This document shows positions 48,217 through 58,990 of a DNA stretch of 64,000 bases, piece by piece. Made by a program: the position numbers and the translations under genes. A model generated the notes under the pieces. The model was not told the DNA's origin, ran no database searches, and worked only from the letters and a program-made list of their open reading frames with translations. Source of the stretch: Alphaproteobacteria bacterium (GTDB lineage Bacteria; Pseudomonadota; Alphaproteobacteria; Micropepsales; Micropepsaceae); the NCBI GenBank assembly GCA_016783965.1, contig JADHVO010000009.1, forward strand, positions 120,042 to 184,041, read 5' to 3'. Position 1 is the stretch's first letter. The number at the start of each line of letters is the position of its first letter.

Positions 48217-50202
48217 ATGTCAGCCACCAAAATCCTCTGGGGCCAAATCCTTGTCGTCTCCCTAATTGTGCTCGCCACCAACTGGGCCGCGACGCAGTGG
48301 ACGGCATGGCAGCTCGGCTTCCAGCCGCAGCTCGGCCGGCCATGGTTCGAGTTGTTCGGCTGGCCGGTCTATTATCCGCCCGCCTTCTTCTGGTGGTGGT
48401 ACTTCTACGATGCCTATGCGCCGCACGTTTTCGTCAAGGGCGCCTATATCGCGGCATCGGGCGGCTTTATCGCCATCGCGGTCGCCATCGGCATGTCGGT
48501 CTGGCGCGCGCGCGAGGCCAAGAATGTCGAGACCTATGGCTCGGCGCGGTGGGCGCGAGCCGATGAAGTCCAGGCGGCCGGCCTGCTCGGACCCGATGGC
48601 GTGGTGCTCGGCAGGTTTGATGGCGCCTATCTTCGTCATGACGGACCTGAGCATGTGCTGTGCTTCGCCCCGACCCGCTCCGGCAAGGGCGTCGGCCTGG
48701 TGGTGCCGTCGCTGCTGACCTGGCCCGGCTCCGCCATTGTTCACGACATCAAAGGAGAGAACTGGCAGCTCACCGCCGGCTTCCGCGCGAAGCACGGCCG
48801 CGTGCTGCTGTTCGATCCGACCAATGCGAAGTCCTCCGCTTATAACCCGTTGCTCGAAGTCCGGCGCGGCGAATGGGAAGTCCGCGACGTCCAGAACATC
48901 GCCGATATCCTGGTCGATCCCGAAGGGAGCCTGGAAAAGCGGAACCATTGGGAAAAGACAAGCCATGCGCTGCTGGTCGGCGCAATCCTGCACGTCCTAT
49001 ATGCCGAGACCGACAAGACGCTCGCCGGCGTCGCCGCCTTCCTGTCCGATCCCAGGCGGCCGATCGAGTCGACGCTCGCCGCCATGATGAAGACCGCCCA
49101 TCTCGGCGAAGCCGGGCCGCACCCGGTCATCGCATCGGCTGCGCGCGAACTGCTCAACAAATCGGACAATGAGCGATCGGGCGTGCTGTCCACCGCCATG
49201 TCGTTCCTCGGGCTCTACCGCGATCCGGTGGTGGCCGAAGTGACTTGCCGCTGCGATTGGCGCATCACCGACATTGCCGGCGGGACGCGACCATCGACCC
49301 TCTATCTCGTTGTCCCCCCGTCCGACATCGCGCGCACCAAGCCGCTGATCCGGCTCATCCTCAACCAGATCGGGCGCCGGCTGACCGAGGACCTGCAGGC
49401 GAAAGGCGGCCGGCACCGCCTGCTCCTCATGCTCGACGAATTTCCGGCGCTCGGGCGGCTCGACTTCTTCGAATCCGCATTGGCCTTTATGGCTGGCTAT
49501 GGCCTGAAGAGCTTCCTGATCGCCCAATCGCTGAATCAGATTGAGAAAGCCTACGGGCCGAACAATTCGATTCTCGACAACTGCCATGTCCGCGTCAGCT
49601 TCGCCACCAACGACGAACGGACGGCCAAGCGCGTGTCCGATGCGCTGGGAACCGCGACCGAGATGCGCGCGATGCGCAACTATGCCGGACACCGGCTCAG
49701 CCCATGGCTTGGCCATTTGATGGTGTCGCGATCGGAGACCGCGCGTCCGCTGCTGACGCCAGGCGAGGTGATGCAGCTCCCGCCCGCCGACGAGATCGTT
49801 ATGGTCGCCGGCACGCCGCCGATCCGAGCGAAGAAGGCGCGCTACTTCGAGGATCGCCGTTTTCAGGAGCGCGTGCTGCCGTCGCCGGCGCTTGCGAAGC
49901 CAGCCGCGGGAAAGCCGGACGATTGGAGCGTCTTGCCATTGCCGTCGCGGCCGCAACTCGATGCAGCCGCGCAGCAGGACGGTACCGGCGACGAGGACTC
50001 GACTGGCTCCGAACGGCGTCAGCAACCGGAGCTGACTGCGGTGAAGCCTGTCGAGAGGAAGGCGCCGATCGACAACGAGTTCGACCTCGATGGTCCCGAC
50101 GACGCCGATGACGACGCTGCGCGCGCAGGTAGGCTGAACCAGGTCATGCAGGGCGTCGCGCGGCAGGTGTCGCTCGATCCCAATGACGGGATGGACCTCT
50201 GA
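48217..50202 (+). CDS. traG: Type IV coupling protein TraG/VirD4
   Basis: CFAPTRSGKGVGLVVPSLLTWPGSAIVHDIKGEN...LLLMLDEFPALGRLDFFE. Confidence 0.96.
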   Translation: MSATKILWGQILVVSLIVLATNWAATQWTAWQLGFQPQLGRPWFELFGWPVYYPPAFFWWWYFYDAYAPHVFVKGAYIAASGGFIAIAVAIGMSVWRAREAKNVETYGSARWARADEVQAAGLLGPDGVVLGRFDGAYLRHDGPEHVLCFAPTRSGKGVGLVVPSLLTWPGSAIVHDIKGENWQLTAGFRAKHGRVLLFDPTNAKSSAYNPLLEVRRGEWEVRDVQNIADILVDPEGSLEKRNHWEKTSHALLVGAILHVLYAETDKTLAGVAAFLSDPRRPIESTLAAMMKTAHLGEAGPHPVIASAARELLNKSDNERSGVLSTAMSFLGLYRDPVVAEVTCRCDWRITDIAGGTRPSTLYLVVPPSDIARTKPLIRLILNQIGRRLTEDLQAKGGRHRLLLMLDEFPALGRLDFFESALAFMAGYGLKSFLIAQSLNQIEKAYGPNNSILDNCHVRVSFATNDERTAKRVSDALGTATEMRAMRNYAGHRLSPWLGHLMVSRSETARPLLTPGEVMQLPPADEIVMVAGTPPIRAKKARYFEDRRFQERVLPSPALAKPAAGKPDDWSVLPLPSRPQLDAAAQQDGTGDEDSTGSERRQQPELTAVKPVERKAPIDNEFDLDGPDDADDDAARAGRLNQVMQGVARQVSLDPNDGMDL

Positions 50203-50213
50203 GCGAGGCGGTC

Positions 50214-50645
50214 ATGAAGATTCTGAAGAAGCAGCGCCTCTCGGTCTATCTCGATCCGGACATCATGAAGGCGCTCGCCGTTTATGCTGCGCGTCGCGAT
50301 CAATCGCGATCCCTGGTCGCGGAAGCGGCGATCGCATCCTTCCTGTCGCCCGACGCCGCCGAGCGCCAGGAAGCCGCGACCACCAAGCGATTGGACCAGC
50401 TTGACCGGCGCATGACGCGCATGGAACGCGACCTCGGCATTTCCGTGGAAATGCTGGCGGTTTTCGTCCGCCACTGGCTCACCACCAATCCGCCGTTACC
50501 GGAGCCAGCCCAGGCAGCCGCACGCGCACAGGCGGGCGAGCGGTACGAAGCCTTCGTCGCAGCACTCGGGCGGCGACTCGCGAAGGGACCGAAAGTGCGT
50601 GAGGAGATTTCCGAAGACATCGCAGGTGTCCCCGGCGCGGAATAA
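50214..50645 (+). CDS. CopG/ribbon-helix-helix protein
   Basis: KQRLSVYLDPDIMKALAVYAARRDQSRSLVAEAAIASFL. Confidence 0.85.
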   Translation: MKILKKQRLSVYLDPDIMKALAVYAARRDQSRSLVAEAAIASFLSPDAAERQEAATTKRLDQLDRRMTRMERDLGISVEMLAVFVRHWLTTNPPLPEPAQAAARAQAGERYEAFVAALGRRLAKGPKVREEISEDIAGVPGAE

Positions 50646-50812
50646 TCGTCGCTCCGCATCGCAAGAGTTTGTCAGTTCCGCCGTCGCCCTGTCTTTGTAC
50701 GCCAGAGCACTACGACCCCATCCTGCTTGTTGTCATGACCTGATTTCTGCCTCTTCTACTGATCCCCGATCCAGGGCCGCGTGTTTGCGGTCCCGCGCAG
50801 AACGGGGACGAC

Positions 50813-51796
50813 ATGGCGGTTTCTCACCAGCAATCAGAGGCGATCCTTCGAGGCGCGCGCATGTTGCGCACGGCCCTCGGCCCCGCCATCGCCGGATTCC
50901 TGGAAGACCCGTCGATCGTCGAGGTGATGCTCAATCCCGACGGGCGGCTCTGGATCGACCGGCTGTCCGATGGACTTTCTGATACCGGAGCGCGCCTGTC
51001 GCCCGCGGACGGCGAGCGCATCGTCCGCCTCGTGGCGCATCATGTCGGCGCAGAAGTTCATTCCGGTTCACCGCGCGTGTCGGCGGAGCTTCCCGAGACG
51101 GGGGAGCGGTTCGAGGGCTTGCTGCCTCCGGTCGTGGCGGCCCCGGCGTTCGCAATCCGCAAGCCTGCCGTCGCCGTCTTCACACTCGCTGACTACGTCG
51201 CCGCCGAGATCATGTCGGCCGGACAGGCTGAGATCCTCAGCCGCGCCGTCGCGGACCGGCGCAACATCCTCGTCGCCGGGGGCACCTCCACCGGCAAAAC
51301 CACGCTCATCAACGCCTTGCTCGCCGAAGTGTCAAAGACCTGCGACCGCGTCGTGCTGATCGAGGACACGCGCGAGCTGCAATGCGCCGCGCCCAACCTA
51401 GTCGCCATGCGCACGAAGGATGGCGTCGCATCGCTCTCCGATCTCGTCCGCTCCTCGCTTCGCTTGCGCCCCGATCGCATTCCGATCGGAGAGGTGCGCG
51501 GCGCCGAGGCGCTGGATTTGCTCAAGGCCTGGGGGACGGGCCACCCGGGCGGCATCGGCACGATCCACGCCGGCACCGCGCTCGGCGCGCTGCGCCGCCT
51601 CGAGCAGCTCATTCAGGAAGCCGTCATCACCGTCCCGCGCGCGCTGATCGCCGAGACCATCGATCTCGTCGCCGTGCTCAGCGGCCGCGGCTCGACCCGT
51701 CGCCTCGCCGAACTCGCCCGCGTCAAGGGCCTCCAGTCTGACGGCGACTACCGCGTCATCCCCGCAACCCAACCTGCTTCAGGAGATTCCGCATGA
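50813..51796 (+). CDS. trbB: Conjugal transfer ATPase TrbB
   Basis: [69 protein letters not shown]. Confidence 0.95.
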   Translation: MAVSHQQSEAILRGARMLRTALGPAIAGFLEDPSIVEVMLNPDGRLWIDRLSDGLSDTGARLSPADGERIVRLVAHHVGAEVHSGSPRVSAELPETGERFEGLLPPVVAAPAFAIRKPAVAVFTLADYVAAEIMSAGQAEILSRAVADRRNILVAGGTSTGKTTLINALLAEVSKTCDRVVLIEDTRELQCAAPNLVAMRTKDGVASLSDLVRSSLRLRPDRIPIGEVRGAEALDLLKAWGTGHPGGIGTIHAGTALGALRRLEQLIQEAVITVPRALIAETIDLVAVLSGRGSTRRLAELARVKGLQSDGDYRVIPATQPASGDSA

Positions 51797-52125
51797 TCCT
51801 CTATGCCTTACGTATTCGCCGTCAAATCGTGACCGCCGCGTCCGTCGCCGTCGTCAGCATGATGCTGGCCCCAGCAGCCCATGCCTCCGGCTCTTCGATG
51901 CCGTGGGAAGCGCCGCTGCAGTCCATTCTCGAATCCATCGAGGGACCTGTGGCCAAGATCATCGCCGTGATGATCATCATCATCACAGGTCTGACACTTG
52001 CCTTCGGCGACACATCAGGCGGCGCGCGGAAGCTGATCCAGATCGTCTTCGGGCTCAGCATCGCTTTCGCCGCGTCAAGCTTCTTCCTGTCGTTCTTCTC
52101 ATTCGGCGGCGGAGCGCTCGTCTGA
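51793..52125 (+). CDS. trbC: TrbC/VirB2 pilin
   Basis: SSMPWEAPLQSILESIEGPVAKIIAVMIIIITGLTLAFG. Confidence 0.92.
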   Translation: MILYALRIRRQIVTAASVAVVSMMLAPAAHASGSSMPWEAPLQSILESIEGPVAKIIAVMIIIITGLTLAFGDTSGGARKLIQIVFGLSIAFAASSFFLSFFSFGGGALV

Positions 52126-52406
52126 TGGCGAGCCTGATCGACAGCGCTGGCGACGTGCCAGGCTATGCCGTCCCGGTCCATCGCGCCCTCACCGAGCACA
52201 TCCTGCTCGGCGGCGCGCCGCGCTCGATCGCTATCCTTAACGGCACGCTGGCGGCGGCGCTCGGCCTTGGCCTGCGCCTCTGGCTGGTCGGCCTCGGGCT
52301 CTGGGCGATCGGGCATTTCGCGGCGGTGTGGGCGGCCAAACGCGATCCGCAGTTCGTCGACGTGGTGCGCCGCCACCTGCGCATCCCCGGCTTCTTAGGC
52401 GCGTGA
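52125..52406 (+). CDS. trbD: TrbD/VirB3 family
   Basis: VPVHRALTEHILLGGAPRSIAILNGTLAAALGLGLRLWLVGLGLWAIGHF; between trbC and trbE. Confidence 0.9.
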   Translation: MASLIDSAGDVPGYAVPVHRALTEHILLGGAPRSIAILNGTLAAALGLGLRLWLVGLGLWAIGHFAAVWAAKRDPQFVDVVRRHLRIPGFLGA

Positions 52407-52413
52407 GGTCCCA

Positions 52414-54852
52414 ATGATGAACCTCGCCGAATATCGCCGGACCTCAACCCGCCTCGCCGATTTCCTGCCCTGGGCTGCGCTCGCGGGCGAGGGCATCGTC
52501 CTCAATAAGGACGGCAGCTTCCAGCGCACCGCCAGGTTTCGTGGTCCCGACCTGGATTCCGCGGTGCCGGCCGAACTCGTGGCCGTCGCCGGCCGGCTCA
52601 ACAACGCCTTCCGCCGCCTTGGGTCGGGCTGGGCGATTTTCGTCGAAGCACAGCGCCATGGCGCCGGCGCCTATCCGCTGAGCCGCTTTCCCGAGGCGGC
52701 GTCGGCGCTGGTCGACGCCGAGCGCAAGGCCGACTTCGAGGAAGAGGCGTCGCACTTCGAGTCCAGCTACTTCCTGACCTTCGTCTACCTGCCGCCGGCC
52801 GAAGACGCCGCCCGCGCCGAGAGCTGGCTCTATGAAGGCAAAGCGGACAACAGTCTCGACCCGCATGAGGTACTGCGCGGCTTCGCCGATCGTACCGACC
52901 GCGTGCTCCAGCTCATCGAGACCTTCATGCCGGAATGCGCCTGGCTCGATGACGGCGAGACGCTGACTTATCTGCATTCGACCGTCTCGACCAAGCGCCA
53001 CCGCGTGCGGGTGCCCGAGACGCCGATGTATCTCGACGCGCTGCTAGCCGACCAGCCGCTCACGGGCGGGCTTGAGCCGCGCCTGGGCGACGCGCATCTG
53101 CGCATCCTGACCATCGTCGGCTTTCCGACCGCGACTACGCCCGGGCTGCTCGACGATTTAAACCGGCTCGCCTTTCCGTATCGCTGGTCGACGCGCGCGA
53201 TCCTGCTCGACAAGACCGACGCCACCAGGCTGCTCACCAGGATCCGCCGGCAATGGTTCGCCAAGCGCAAGAGCATCATGGCGATCCTGAAGGAGGTGAT
53301 GACCAACGAGGCGTCGGTGCTCGTCGACACCGATGCGGCGAACAAGGCGGCCGATGCCGACCTCGCGCTGCAGGAGCTCGGCGCCGACTATGCCGGTCAG
53401 GCCTATGTCACCGCGACGGTCGCCGTCTGGGACGCCGACCCTCGCATCGCGGCCGAGAAGCTGCGCCTGGTCGAGAAGATCGTTCAGGGCCGCGACTTCA
53501 CCGCGATGGCCGAGACGATCAACGCCGCCGACGCCTGGCTTGGCTCGCTGCCGGGCCATGTCTACGCCAACGTCCGGCAGCCGCCGATCTCGACGCTCAA
53601 TCTCGCCCACATGATTCCGCTGTCGGCGGTGTGGGCGGGGCCGGAACGGGACGAGCATTTTGGTGAGCCCCCCTTGCTTTACGGCAGGACCGAAGGCTCG
53701 ACCCCGTTCCGGTTTTCCCTTCATGTCGGCGATGTCGGCCACACGCTTGTCGTCGGACCGACCGGCGCCGGAAAATCCGTGCTCCTGGCGCTGATGGCGC
53801 TGCAGTTCCGGCGCTATCCCGGTTCACAGGTCTTCGCCTTCGACTTCGGGGGAAGCATCCGCGCGGCGGCGCTCGCCATGGGCGGAGACTGGCACGATCT
53901 CGGCGGCGGCCTGACCGAAGGCGCAACTGACAGCGTTTCGCTGCAGCCGCTCGCCGGCATCCACCACGTGCCGGAACGCGCGTGGGCCGCGGATTGGATC
54001 GTCGCGATCCTGCAGCGCGAGGGCGTGACGATCGCGCCGGAGGTGAAGGAATATATCTGGACGGCGCTGACCTCGCTGGCAAGCGCGCCCGTCGGCGAGC
54101 GCACCCTGACCGGACTCGCCGTCCTCCTTCAATCGAACGATCTCAAACAGGCGCTGCGGCCCTATTGCGTCGGGGGCGCCTATGGCCGGCTGCTCGACGC
54201 TGAGAGCGAGCATCTTGGCGAAGCCGTTGTGCAGGCGTTCGAGACCGAGGGCCTGATCGGCACCGCCGCCACGCCCGCTGTCCTCGCTTATCTCTTCCAC
54301 CGCATCGAGGACCGCCTCGACGGCAGCCCAACGCTGCTCATCGTCGACGAAGGCTGGCTGGCGCTCGATGACGAGGATTTCGCCGGCCAGCTCCGCGAGT
54401 GGCTGAAGACGCTCCGCAAGAAGAACGCGTCCGTCGTCTTCGCCACCCAATCGCTCTCCGACATCGACAGTTCCGCTATTGCGCCGGCCATTGTCGAGAG
54501 CTGCCAGACGCGGCTGCTGTTACCGAACGAGCGCGCGATCGAACCGCAGATCACCGCGATCTACCGCCGCTTCGGGCTCAACGATCGCCAGATCGAGATC
54601 CTCGCCCGCGCGATGCCGAAGCGCGACTACTACTGCAAATCCCGCCGGGGCAACCGACTCTTCGAACTCGGTCTGTCCGACGTGGCGTTGGCACTCTGCG
54701 CCGCCTCCTCAAAAGCCGATCAGGCCGCGATCGAGCGCGTCATCGCAGAGCACGGCCGCGAAGGTTTCCTGCCGGCCTGGCTGCGTCTGCGCGGCGTCGC
54801 CTGGGCCGCCGACCTCATCCCCAACCTCAATAACCTGGAGACCCAGCCATGA
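52414..54852 (+). CDS. trbE: TrbE/VirB4 ATPase
   Basis: VGPTGAGKSVLLALMALQF, LLIVDEGWLAL. Confidence 0.96.
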   Translation: MMNLAEYRRTSTRLADFLPWAALAGEGIVLNKDGSFQRTARFRGPDLDSAVPAELVAVAGRLNNAFRRLGSGWAIFVEAQRHGAGAYPLSRFPEAASALVDAERKADFEEEASHFESSYFLTFVYLPPAEDAARAESWLYEGKADNSLDPHEVLRGFADRTDRVLQLIETFMPECAWLDDGETLTYLHSTVSTKRHRVRVPETPMYLDALLADQPLTGGLEPRLGDAHLRILTIVGFPTATTPGLLDDLNRLAFPYRWSTRAILLDKTDATRLLTRIRRQWFAKRKSIMAILKEVMTNEASVLVDTDAANKAADADLALQELGADYAGQAYVTATVAVWDADPRIAAEKLRLVEKIVQGRDFTAMAETINAADAWLGSLPGHVYANVRQPPISTLNLAHMIPLSAVWAGPERDEHFGEPPLLYGRTEGSTPFRFSLHVGDVGHTLVVGPTGAGKSVLLALMALQFRRYPGSQVFAFDFGGSIRAAALAMGGDWHDLGGGLTEGATDSVSLQPLAGIHHVPERAWAADWIVAILQREGVTIAPEVKEYIWTALTSLASAPVGERTLTGLAVLLQSNDLKQALRPYCVGGAYGRLLDAESEHLGEAVVQAFETEGLIGTAATPAVLAYLFHRIEDRLDGSPTLLIVDEGWLALDDEDFAGQLREWLKTLRKKNASVVFATQSLSDIDSSAIAPAIVESCQTRLLLPNERAIEPQITAIYRRFGLNDRQIEILARAMPKRDYYCKSRRGNRLFELGLSDVALALCAASSKADQAAIERVIAEHGREGFLPAWLRLRGVAWAADLIPNLNNLETQP

Positions 54853-55610
54853 TCTTCCGTCGCTCACGCGCGGCGCTTCTTGCCGCGTCGATCCTTTCCG
54901 TCCCCGTGGCGATGTCGCCCCTGATGGTCCAGCCCGCGTCCGCGCAATGGATCGTCTACGACCCGACGAACTACGTGCAGAATGTTCTCTCCGCCGCTCG
55001 TGCCCTGGAGCAGATCAACAACCAGATCACCTCGCTTCAGAATGAAGCGACGATGCTGATCAACCAGGCGCGAAACCTCGCGAGCCTGCCTTACTCTTCG
55101 CTTCAACGCCTGCAACAGTCCGTGCAGCGGACGCAGCAACTCCTCGGCCAGGCGCAGCGCATCGCCTACGACGTCCAGCAGATCGACCAGGCCTTCACCT
55201 CCACCTACGGCAATGCGTCGATGTCTGCCTCCGATCAGCAGCTCGTCGCGCAGGCGCGCGAGCGCTGGCAGAACACGGTCGGCGGCTTGCAGGACGCTAT
55301 GCGGGTGCAGGCCGGCGTCGTCGGCAACATCGACACCAATCGCGCCGAGATGTCGGCGCTCGTCGGCCAAAGCCAGGGAGCGACCGGCGCCTTGCAGGCG
55401 GCGCAGGCCGGAAATCAGCTTCTCGCGCTTCAGGCCCAGCAGCTCGCCGACCTCACGGCCGTCGTCGCTGCGAACGGACGGGCGCAAGCGCTGACCGAAG
55501 CGGATCGTGCGGCGGCTGCCGAGCAGGGTCGCGAGCAACGCCGCCGCTTCCTGACGCCCGGCGTCGGCTATCAGCCGGGCAACGCCCGCATGTTTCCGAA
55601 TGACAACTAA
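54849..55610 (+). CDS. trbJ: TrbJ
   Basis: QWIVYDPTNYVQNVLSAARALEQINNQITSLQNEATMLINQARNLASLP. Confidence 0.93.
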   Translation: MIFRRSRAALLAASILSVPVAMSPLMVQPASAQWIVYDPTNYVQNVLSAARALEQINNQITSLQNEATMLINQARNLASLPYSSLQRLQQSVQRTQQLLGQAQRIAYDVQQIDQAFTSTYGNASMSASDQQLVAQARERWQNTVGGLQDAMRVQAGVVGNIDTNRAEMSALVGQSQGATGALQAAQAGNQLLALQAQQLADLTAVVAANGRAQALTEADRAAAAEQGREQRRRFLTPGVGYQPGNARMFPNDN

Positions 55611-55632
55611 GGCCCCTGAAGAGGATCGTGTC

Positions 55633-55929
55633 ATGGACGGCAAGCTCATGGCGCGCCTTGGCGCCGTCGTCTTCGTCGCCGTCGCCATCGCTGCGACGGC
55701 GATCGAGATGACCCGGAAAGAGGAAGAACCGCCCGCCCAGGCGTCGCGACCAAGCGAAGACACGCCGGTGGATCCTCTGCGCGAAGCGCAGCGGCGGTGC
55801 CAACTGCTTGGCGAGGCCGCCGTGCGCGATGCCGAATGCCTGCGAACCTGGGCCGAAACACGCGACCGATTCCTCGGCATTGCGCCCGCACCAACGCGGA
55901 CGCCGCCGCAGCATGACGACGGGCGGTGA
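55633..55929 (+). CDS. TrbK-alt entry-exclusion-like protein
   Basis: Short single-TM protein between trbJ and trbL; DPLREAQRRCQLLGEAAVRDAECLRTWAETRDRFLG. Confidence 0.8.
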   Translation: MDGKLMARLGAVVFVAVAIAATAIEMTRKEEEPPAQASRPSEDTPVDPLREAQRRCQLLGEAAVRDAECLRTWAETRDRFLGIAPAPTRTPPQHDDGR

Positions 55930-55932
55930 TCC

Positions 55933-57285
55933 ATGGGCGGCACCGGCGTCATCGACCAATTCCTAGAGGTCTTCACCCGCTACATCGACAGCGGTTTCGG
56001 CCTGCTCGGCGGCGAGGTGGCGTTCATAGCCACGACGCTGATCGTCATCGACGTGACGTTGGCCGCCCTGTTTTGGAGCTGGGGCGCCGACGACGACATC
56101 ATGGCGCGACTGGTCAAGAAGACGCTGTTCGTCGGCGTCTTCGCCTACATCATCGGCAACTGGAACAATCTTGCACGCATCGTCTTTGAGAGCTTCGCCG
56201 GGCTCGGCCTGAAAGCTTCGGGCACGGGGTTCACCGTCGAAGATCTCATGCGCCCCGGCCGTGTTGCGCAGACCGGGCTCGACGCCGGTCGGCCGCTGCT
56301 CGATTCCATCTCGAATCTGATGGGCTGGATCGCCTTCTTCGAGAATTTCATCCAGATCGTCTGCCTGCTGTTCGCCTGGGTTCTGGTGCTGCTTGCCTTC
56401 TTCATTCTCGCCGTCCAGCTCTTCGTTACCCTGATCGAGTTCAAGCTGACGACGCTCGCCGGCTTCGTGCTGATCCCGTTCGGGCTGTTCGGCAAATCGG
56501 CGTTCATGGCCGAACGCGTTCTCGGCAACGTCATCTCAAGCGGCATCAAGGTGCTGGTCCTCGCCGTCATCATCGGCATCGGCTCAACCTTGTTCTCCCA
56601 GTTCACCGCCGGCTTCGGCACTGAGGCGCCGACGATCGATCAGGCGATGGCGATCGTGCTCGCCGCGCTCTCGCTGCTCGGACTCGGGATCTTCGGCCCT
56701 GGCATCGCCAACGGCCTCGTCTCCGGCGGTCCGCAGCTCGGCGCCGGCGCGGCGGTCGGAACCGGGCTCGCCGCGGGCGGGGCTCTGGTCGCGGCCGGCG
56801 CGGCTGGTGGAATGGCCCTGCGCGGCGGCGCCGCTGCGCTTTCCGGAACTGCCGCTGCCGCTCGAGGGGGAGCGGCCCTGGCCGGTGGCGCCTCGACGGC
56901 CTACAGCCTCGGCGCTGCCGGCCAGTCGGGCGCGTCCGCCGTCGGGTCCGGACTCGGTGGCGTTGCTCGCGCCGCTGGCGCGGCCGCCACCTCACCGCTG
57001 CGCCGCACGGCCTCCAAGGCAGCAGACAGCATGAAGTCGAGCTTCTCAGAAGGCGCCAAATCCGCGTTCGCGGCGACCGGCGGCACATCGACCATGGGTT
57101 CGGTCGGCGCGAGCGCGTCCGAGGCTGCGCCGTCCGCGGCGGCTGACGGGCCGCCGGCGTGGGCCCAGCGGATGAAGCGCTCTCAGGCCTTGAGCCACGG
57201 TGTGACCGCGGCCGCCCATGCCGTGCGCAGCGGCGACAGCCACGGCGGCGGCTCTTCCATCAATCTCTCCGGAGGCGACCGCTGA
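55933..57285 (+). CDS. trbL: TrbL/VirB6
   Basis: Multiple TM segments, Gly/Ala-rich C-terminus, synteny. Confidence 0.93.
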   Translation: MGGTGVIDQFLEVFTRYIDSGFGLLGGEVAFIATTLIVIDVTLAALFWSWGADDDIMARLVKKTLFVGVFAYIIGNWNNLARIVFESFAGLGLKASGTGFTVEDLMRPGRVAQTGLDAGRPLLDSISNLMGWIAFFENFIQIVCLLFAWVLVLLAFFILAVQLFVTLIEFKLTTLAGFVLIPFGLFGKSAFMAERVLGNVISSGIKVLVLAVIIGIGSTLFSQFTAGFGTEAPTIDQAMAIVLAALSLLGLGIFGPGIANGLVSGGPQLGAGAAVGTGLAAGGALVAAGAAGGMALRGGAAALSGTAAAARGGAALAGGASTAYSLGAAGQSGASAVGSGLGGVARAAGAAATSPLRRTASKAADSMKSSFSEGAKSAFAATGGTSTMGSVGASASEAAPSAAADGPPAWAQRMKRSQALSHGVTAAAHAVRSGDSHGGGSSINLSGGDR

Positions 57286-57968
57286 TGTTCAAACGACCTT
57301 CTACTCACTACGGCAAAGCGCCAGAACCCGAGACACCTTATCAGCGCGCCGCCCAGGTCTGGGACGAGCGCATCGGCACCGCGCGCGTCCAGGCGAAGAA
57401 CTGGCGCTTCATGGCGTTCGGTTCGCTGCTTCTGTCCGCCAGCTTCGCGGCGGCGCTGGTCTGGCAATCGGCCCGCGGCACGATCGTGCCCTGGGTCGTG
57501 CAGGTCGACAAGCTCGGCCAGGCGCAGGCCGTGGCGCCAGCGGTCGCCGATTATCGCCCGACCGATCCCCAGATCGCCTTTCATCTCGCGCGCTTCATCG
57601 AGCAGGTCCGCTCGATTCCGTCCGACGCCATCATCGTCCGGCAGAATTGGCTACGCGCATACGATTTCACGACCGATCGCGGCGCGATGGCGCTCAACGA
57701 CTACGCGCGGTCGAACGACCCTTTCGCCAAGGTCGGTCGACAGCAGATCGCTGTCGACGTCTCCAGCGTTATCCGGGCGTCGCCCGACAGCTTCCGCGTC
57801 GCCTGGGTCGAACGCCGCTACGAGAACGGCCAGCTCGCCGAGACGACCCGTTGGACCGCCATCCTCACCATCGTCGTGCAGGTGCCTCGCAACGCCGATC
57901 GGCTGCGCGCCAACCCGCTCGGAATCTACGTCAATGCCATCAACTGGTCACGGGAGCTTGGGCAATGA
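57285..57968 (+). CDS. trbF: TrbF/VirB8
   Basis: KAPEPETPYQRAAQVWDERIGTARVQAKNWRFMAFGSLLLSASFAAALVWQS. Confidence 0.94.
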   Translation: MFKRPSTHYGKAPEPETPYQRAAQVWDERIGTARVQAKNWRFMAFGSLLLSASFAAALVWQSARGTIVPWVVQVDKLGQAQAVAPAVADYRPTDPQIAFHLARFIEQVRSIPSDAIIVRQNWLRAYDFTTDRGAMALNDYARSNDPFAKVGRQQIAVDVSSVIRASPDSFRVAWVERRYENGQLAETTRWTAILTIVVQVPRNADRLRANPLGIYVNAINWSRELGQ

Positions 57969-58990
57969 AGCCGTCTATCCGTAAAGCTGGAAACCCGGCT
58001 TCTCGCACTTCCGCATTTGCGGTTCTCCTCCTGTGGACATCGGCGCTCGCCGGCTGCGCCACAGCGAACAGGCCGCCGGAGATCTCTTATGATGATGCGG
58101 TGCCGGCGGCCCTGAGCGCCGATCCTCCTGCTCCCGTGCGGGTGGTCGAGCTGCCGCGACCTCTGCCGCTTCCTGGTCAGATGAAGCCTGTCGAACCATC
58201 CCGCGGCACACCCGAACCCACCGATCCGACCGCGCGCGTCAATCAGGCCAACGCCGCCGCGCGCGTGCAGCCGGTCCGCGACGGCTTCATCAACGCCATG
58301 CAGGTGTATCCCTATACGGGCGGCGCGCTCTATCAGGTCTACACCGCGGTCGGCCAGATCACCGACATCGCGCTTCAGCCGGGCGAGCAACTGGTCGGCT
58401 CCGGGCCGGTCGCTGCCGGCGACACTGTTCGCTGGATTATCGGCGACACGGTGAGCGGCTCGGGCGCGACCAGCCAAGTCCACATCCTGGTGAAGCCGAC
58501 CCGCGCCGAGCTGATGACCAATCTCATCATCAACACCAATCTGCGCACCTACCACATGGAGCTGCGCTCGACCGAACGCACCTATATGGCGTCGGTGTCC
58601 TGGCAGTATCCGCAGGACCAGCTCATCGCCCTGCGGCGCCAGAACGCACAAGCCGAGGCCGCCAGCCCGGTCGCCACCGGCATCGACCTCGCCAACATCA
58701 ACTTCCGATATGCGATCGAAGGCGACCGTGCGCCGTGGCGACCACTGCGCGCCTACGATGACGGCCGGCAGGTCTTCATCGAGTTCCCACGCGGGATCGG
58801 CCAGGGCGAGATGCCGCCGCTGTTCGTCGTCGGTCCAGAGGGCAACACCTCCGAGCTCGTGAATTACCGCGTCCGCGCCAACTACATGATCGTCGACCGG
58901 CTGTTCGCCGCCGCCGAGCTGCGCTTCGGCGCCGGCGACCGCCAGAAGCGCGTCCGGATCGTCCGCACCGATGGGAGGCCGGCGTCGTGA
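57965..58990 (+). CDS. trbG: TrbG/VirB9
   Basis: Lipobox LLLWTSALAGC; YQVYTAVGQITDIALQPGEQL; NLRTYHMELRSTERTYMASVSW. Confidence 0.95.
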   Translation: MKPSIRKAGNPASRTSAFAVLLLWTSALAGCATANRPPEISYDDAVPAALSADPPAPVRVVELPRPLPLPGQMKPVEPSRGTPEPTDPTARVNQANAAARVQPVRDGFINAMQVYPYTGGALYQVYTAVGQITDIALQPGEQLVGSGPVAAGDTVRWIIGDTVSGSGATSQVHILVKPTRAELMTNLIINTNLRTYHMELRSTERTYMASVSWQYPQDQLIALRRQNAQAEAASPVATGIDLANINFRYAIEGDRAPWRPLRAYDDGRQVFIEFPRGIGQGEMPPLFVVGPEGNTSELVNYRVRANYMIVDRLFAAAELRFGAGDRQKRVRIVRTDGRPAS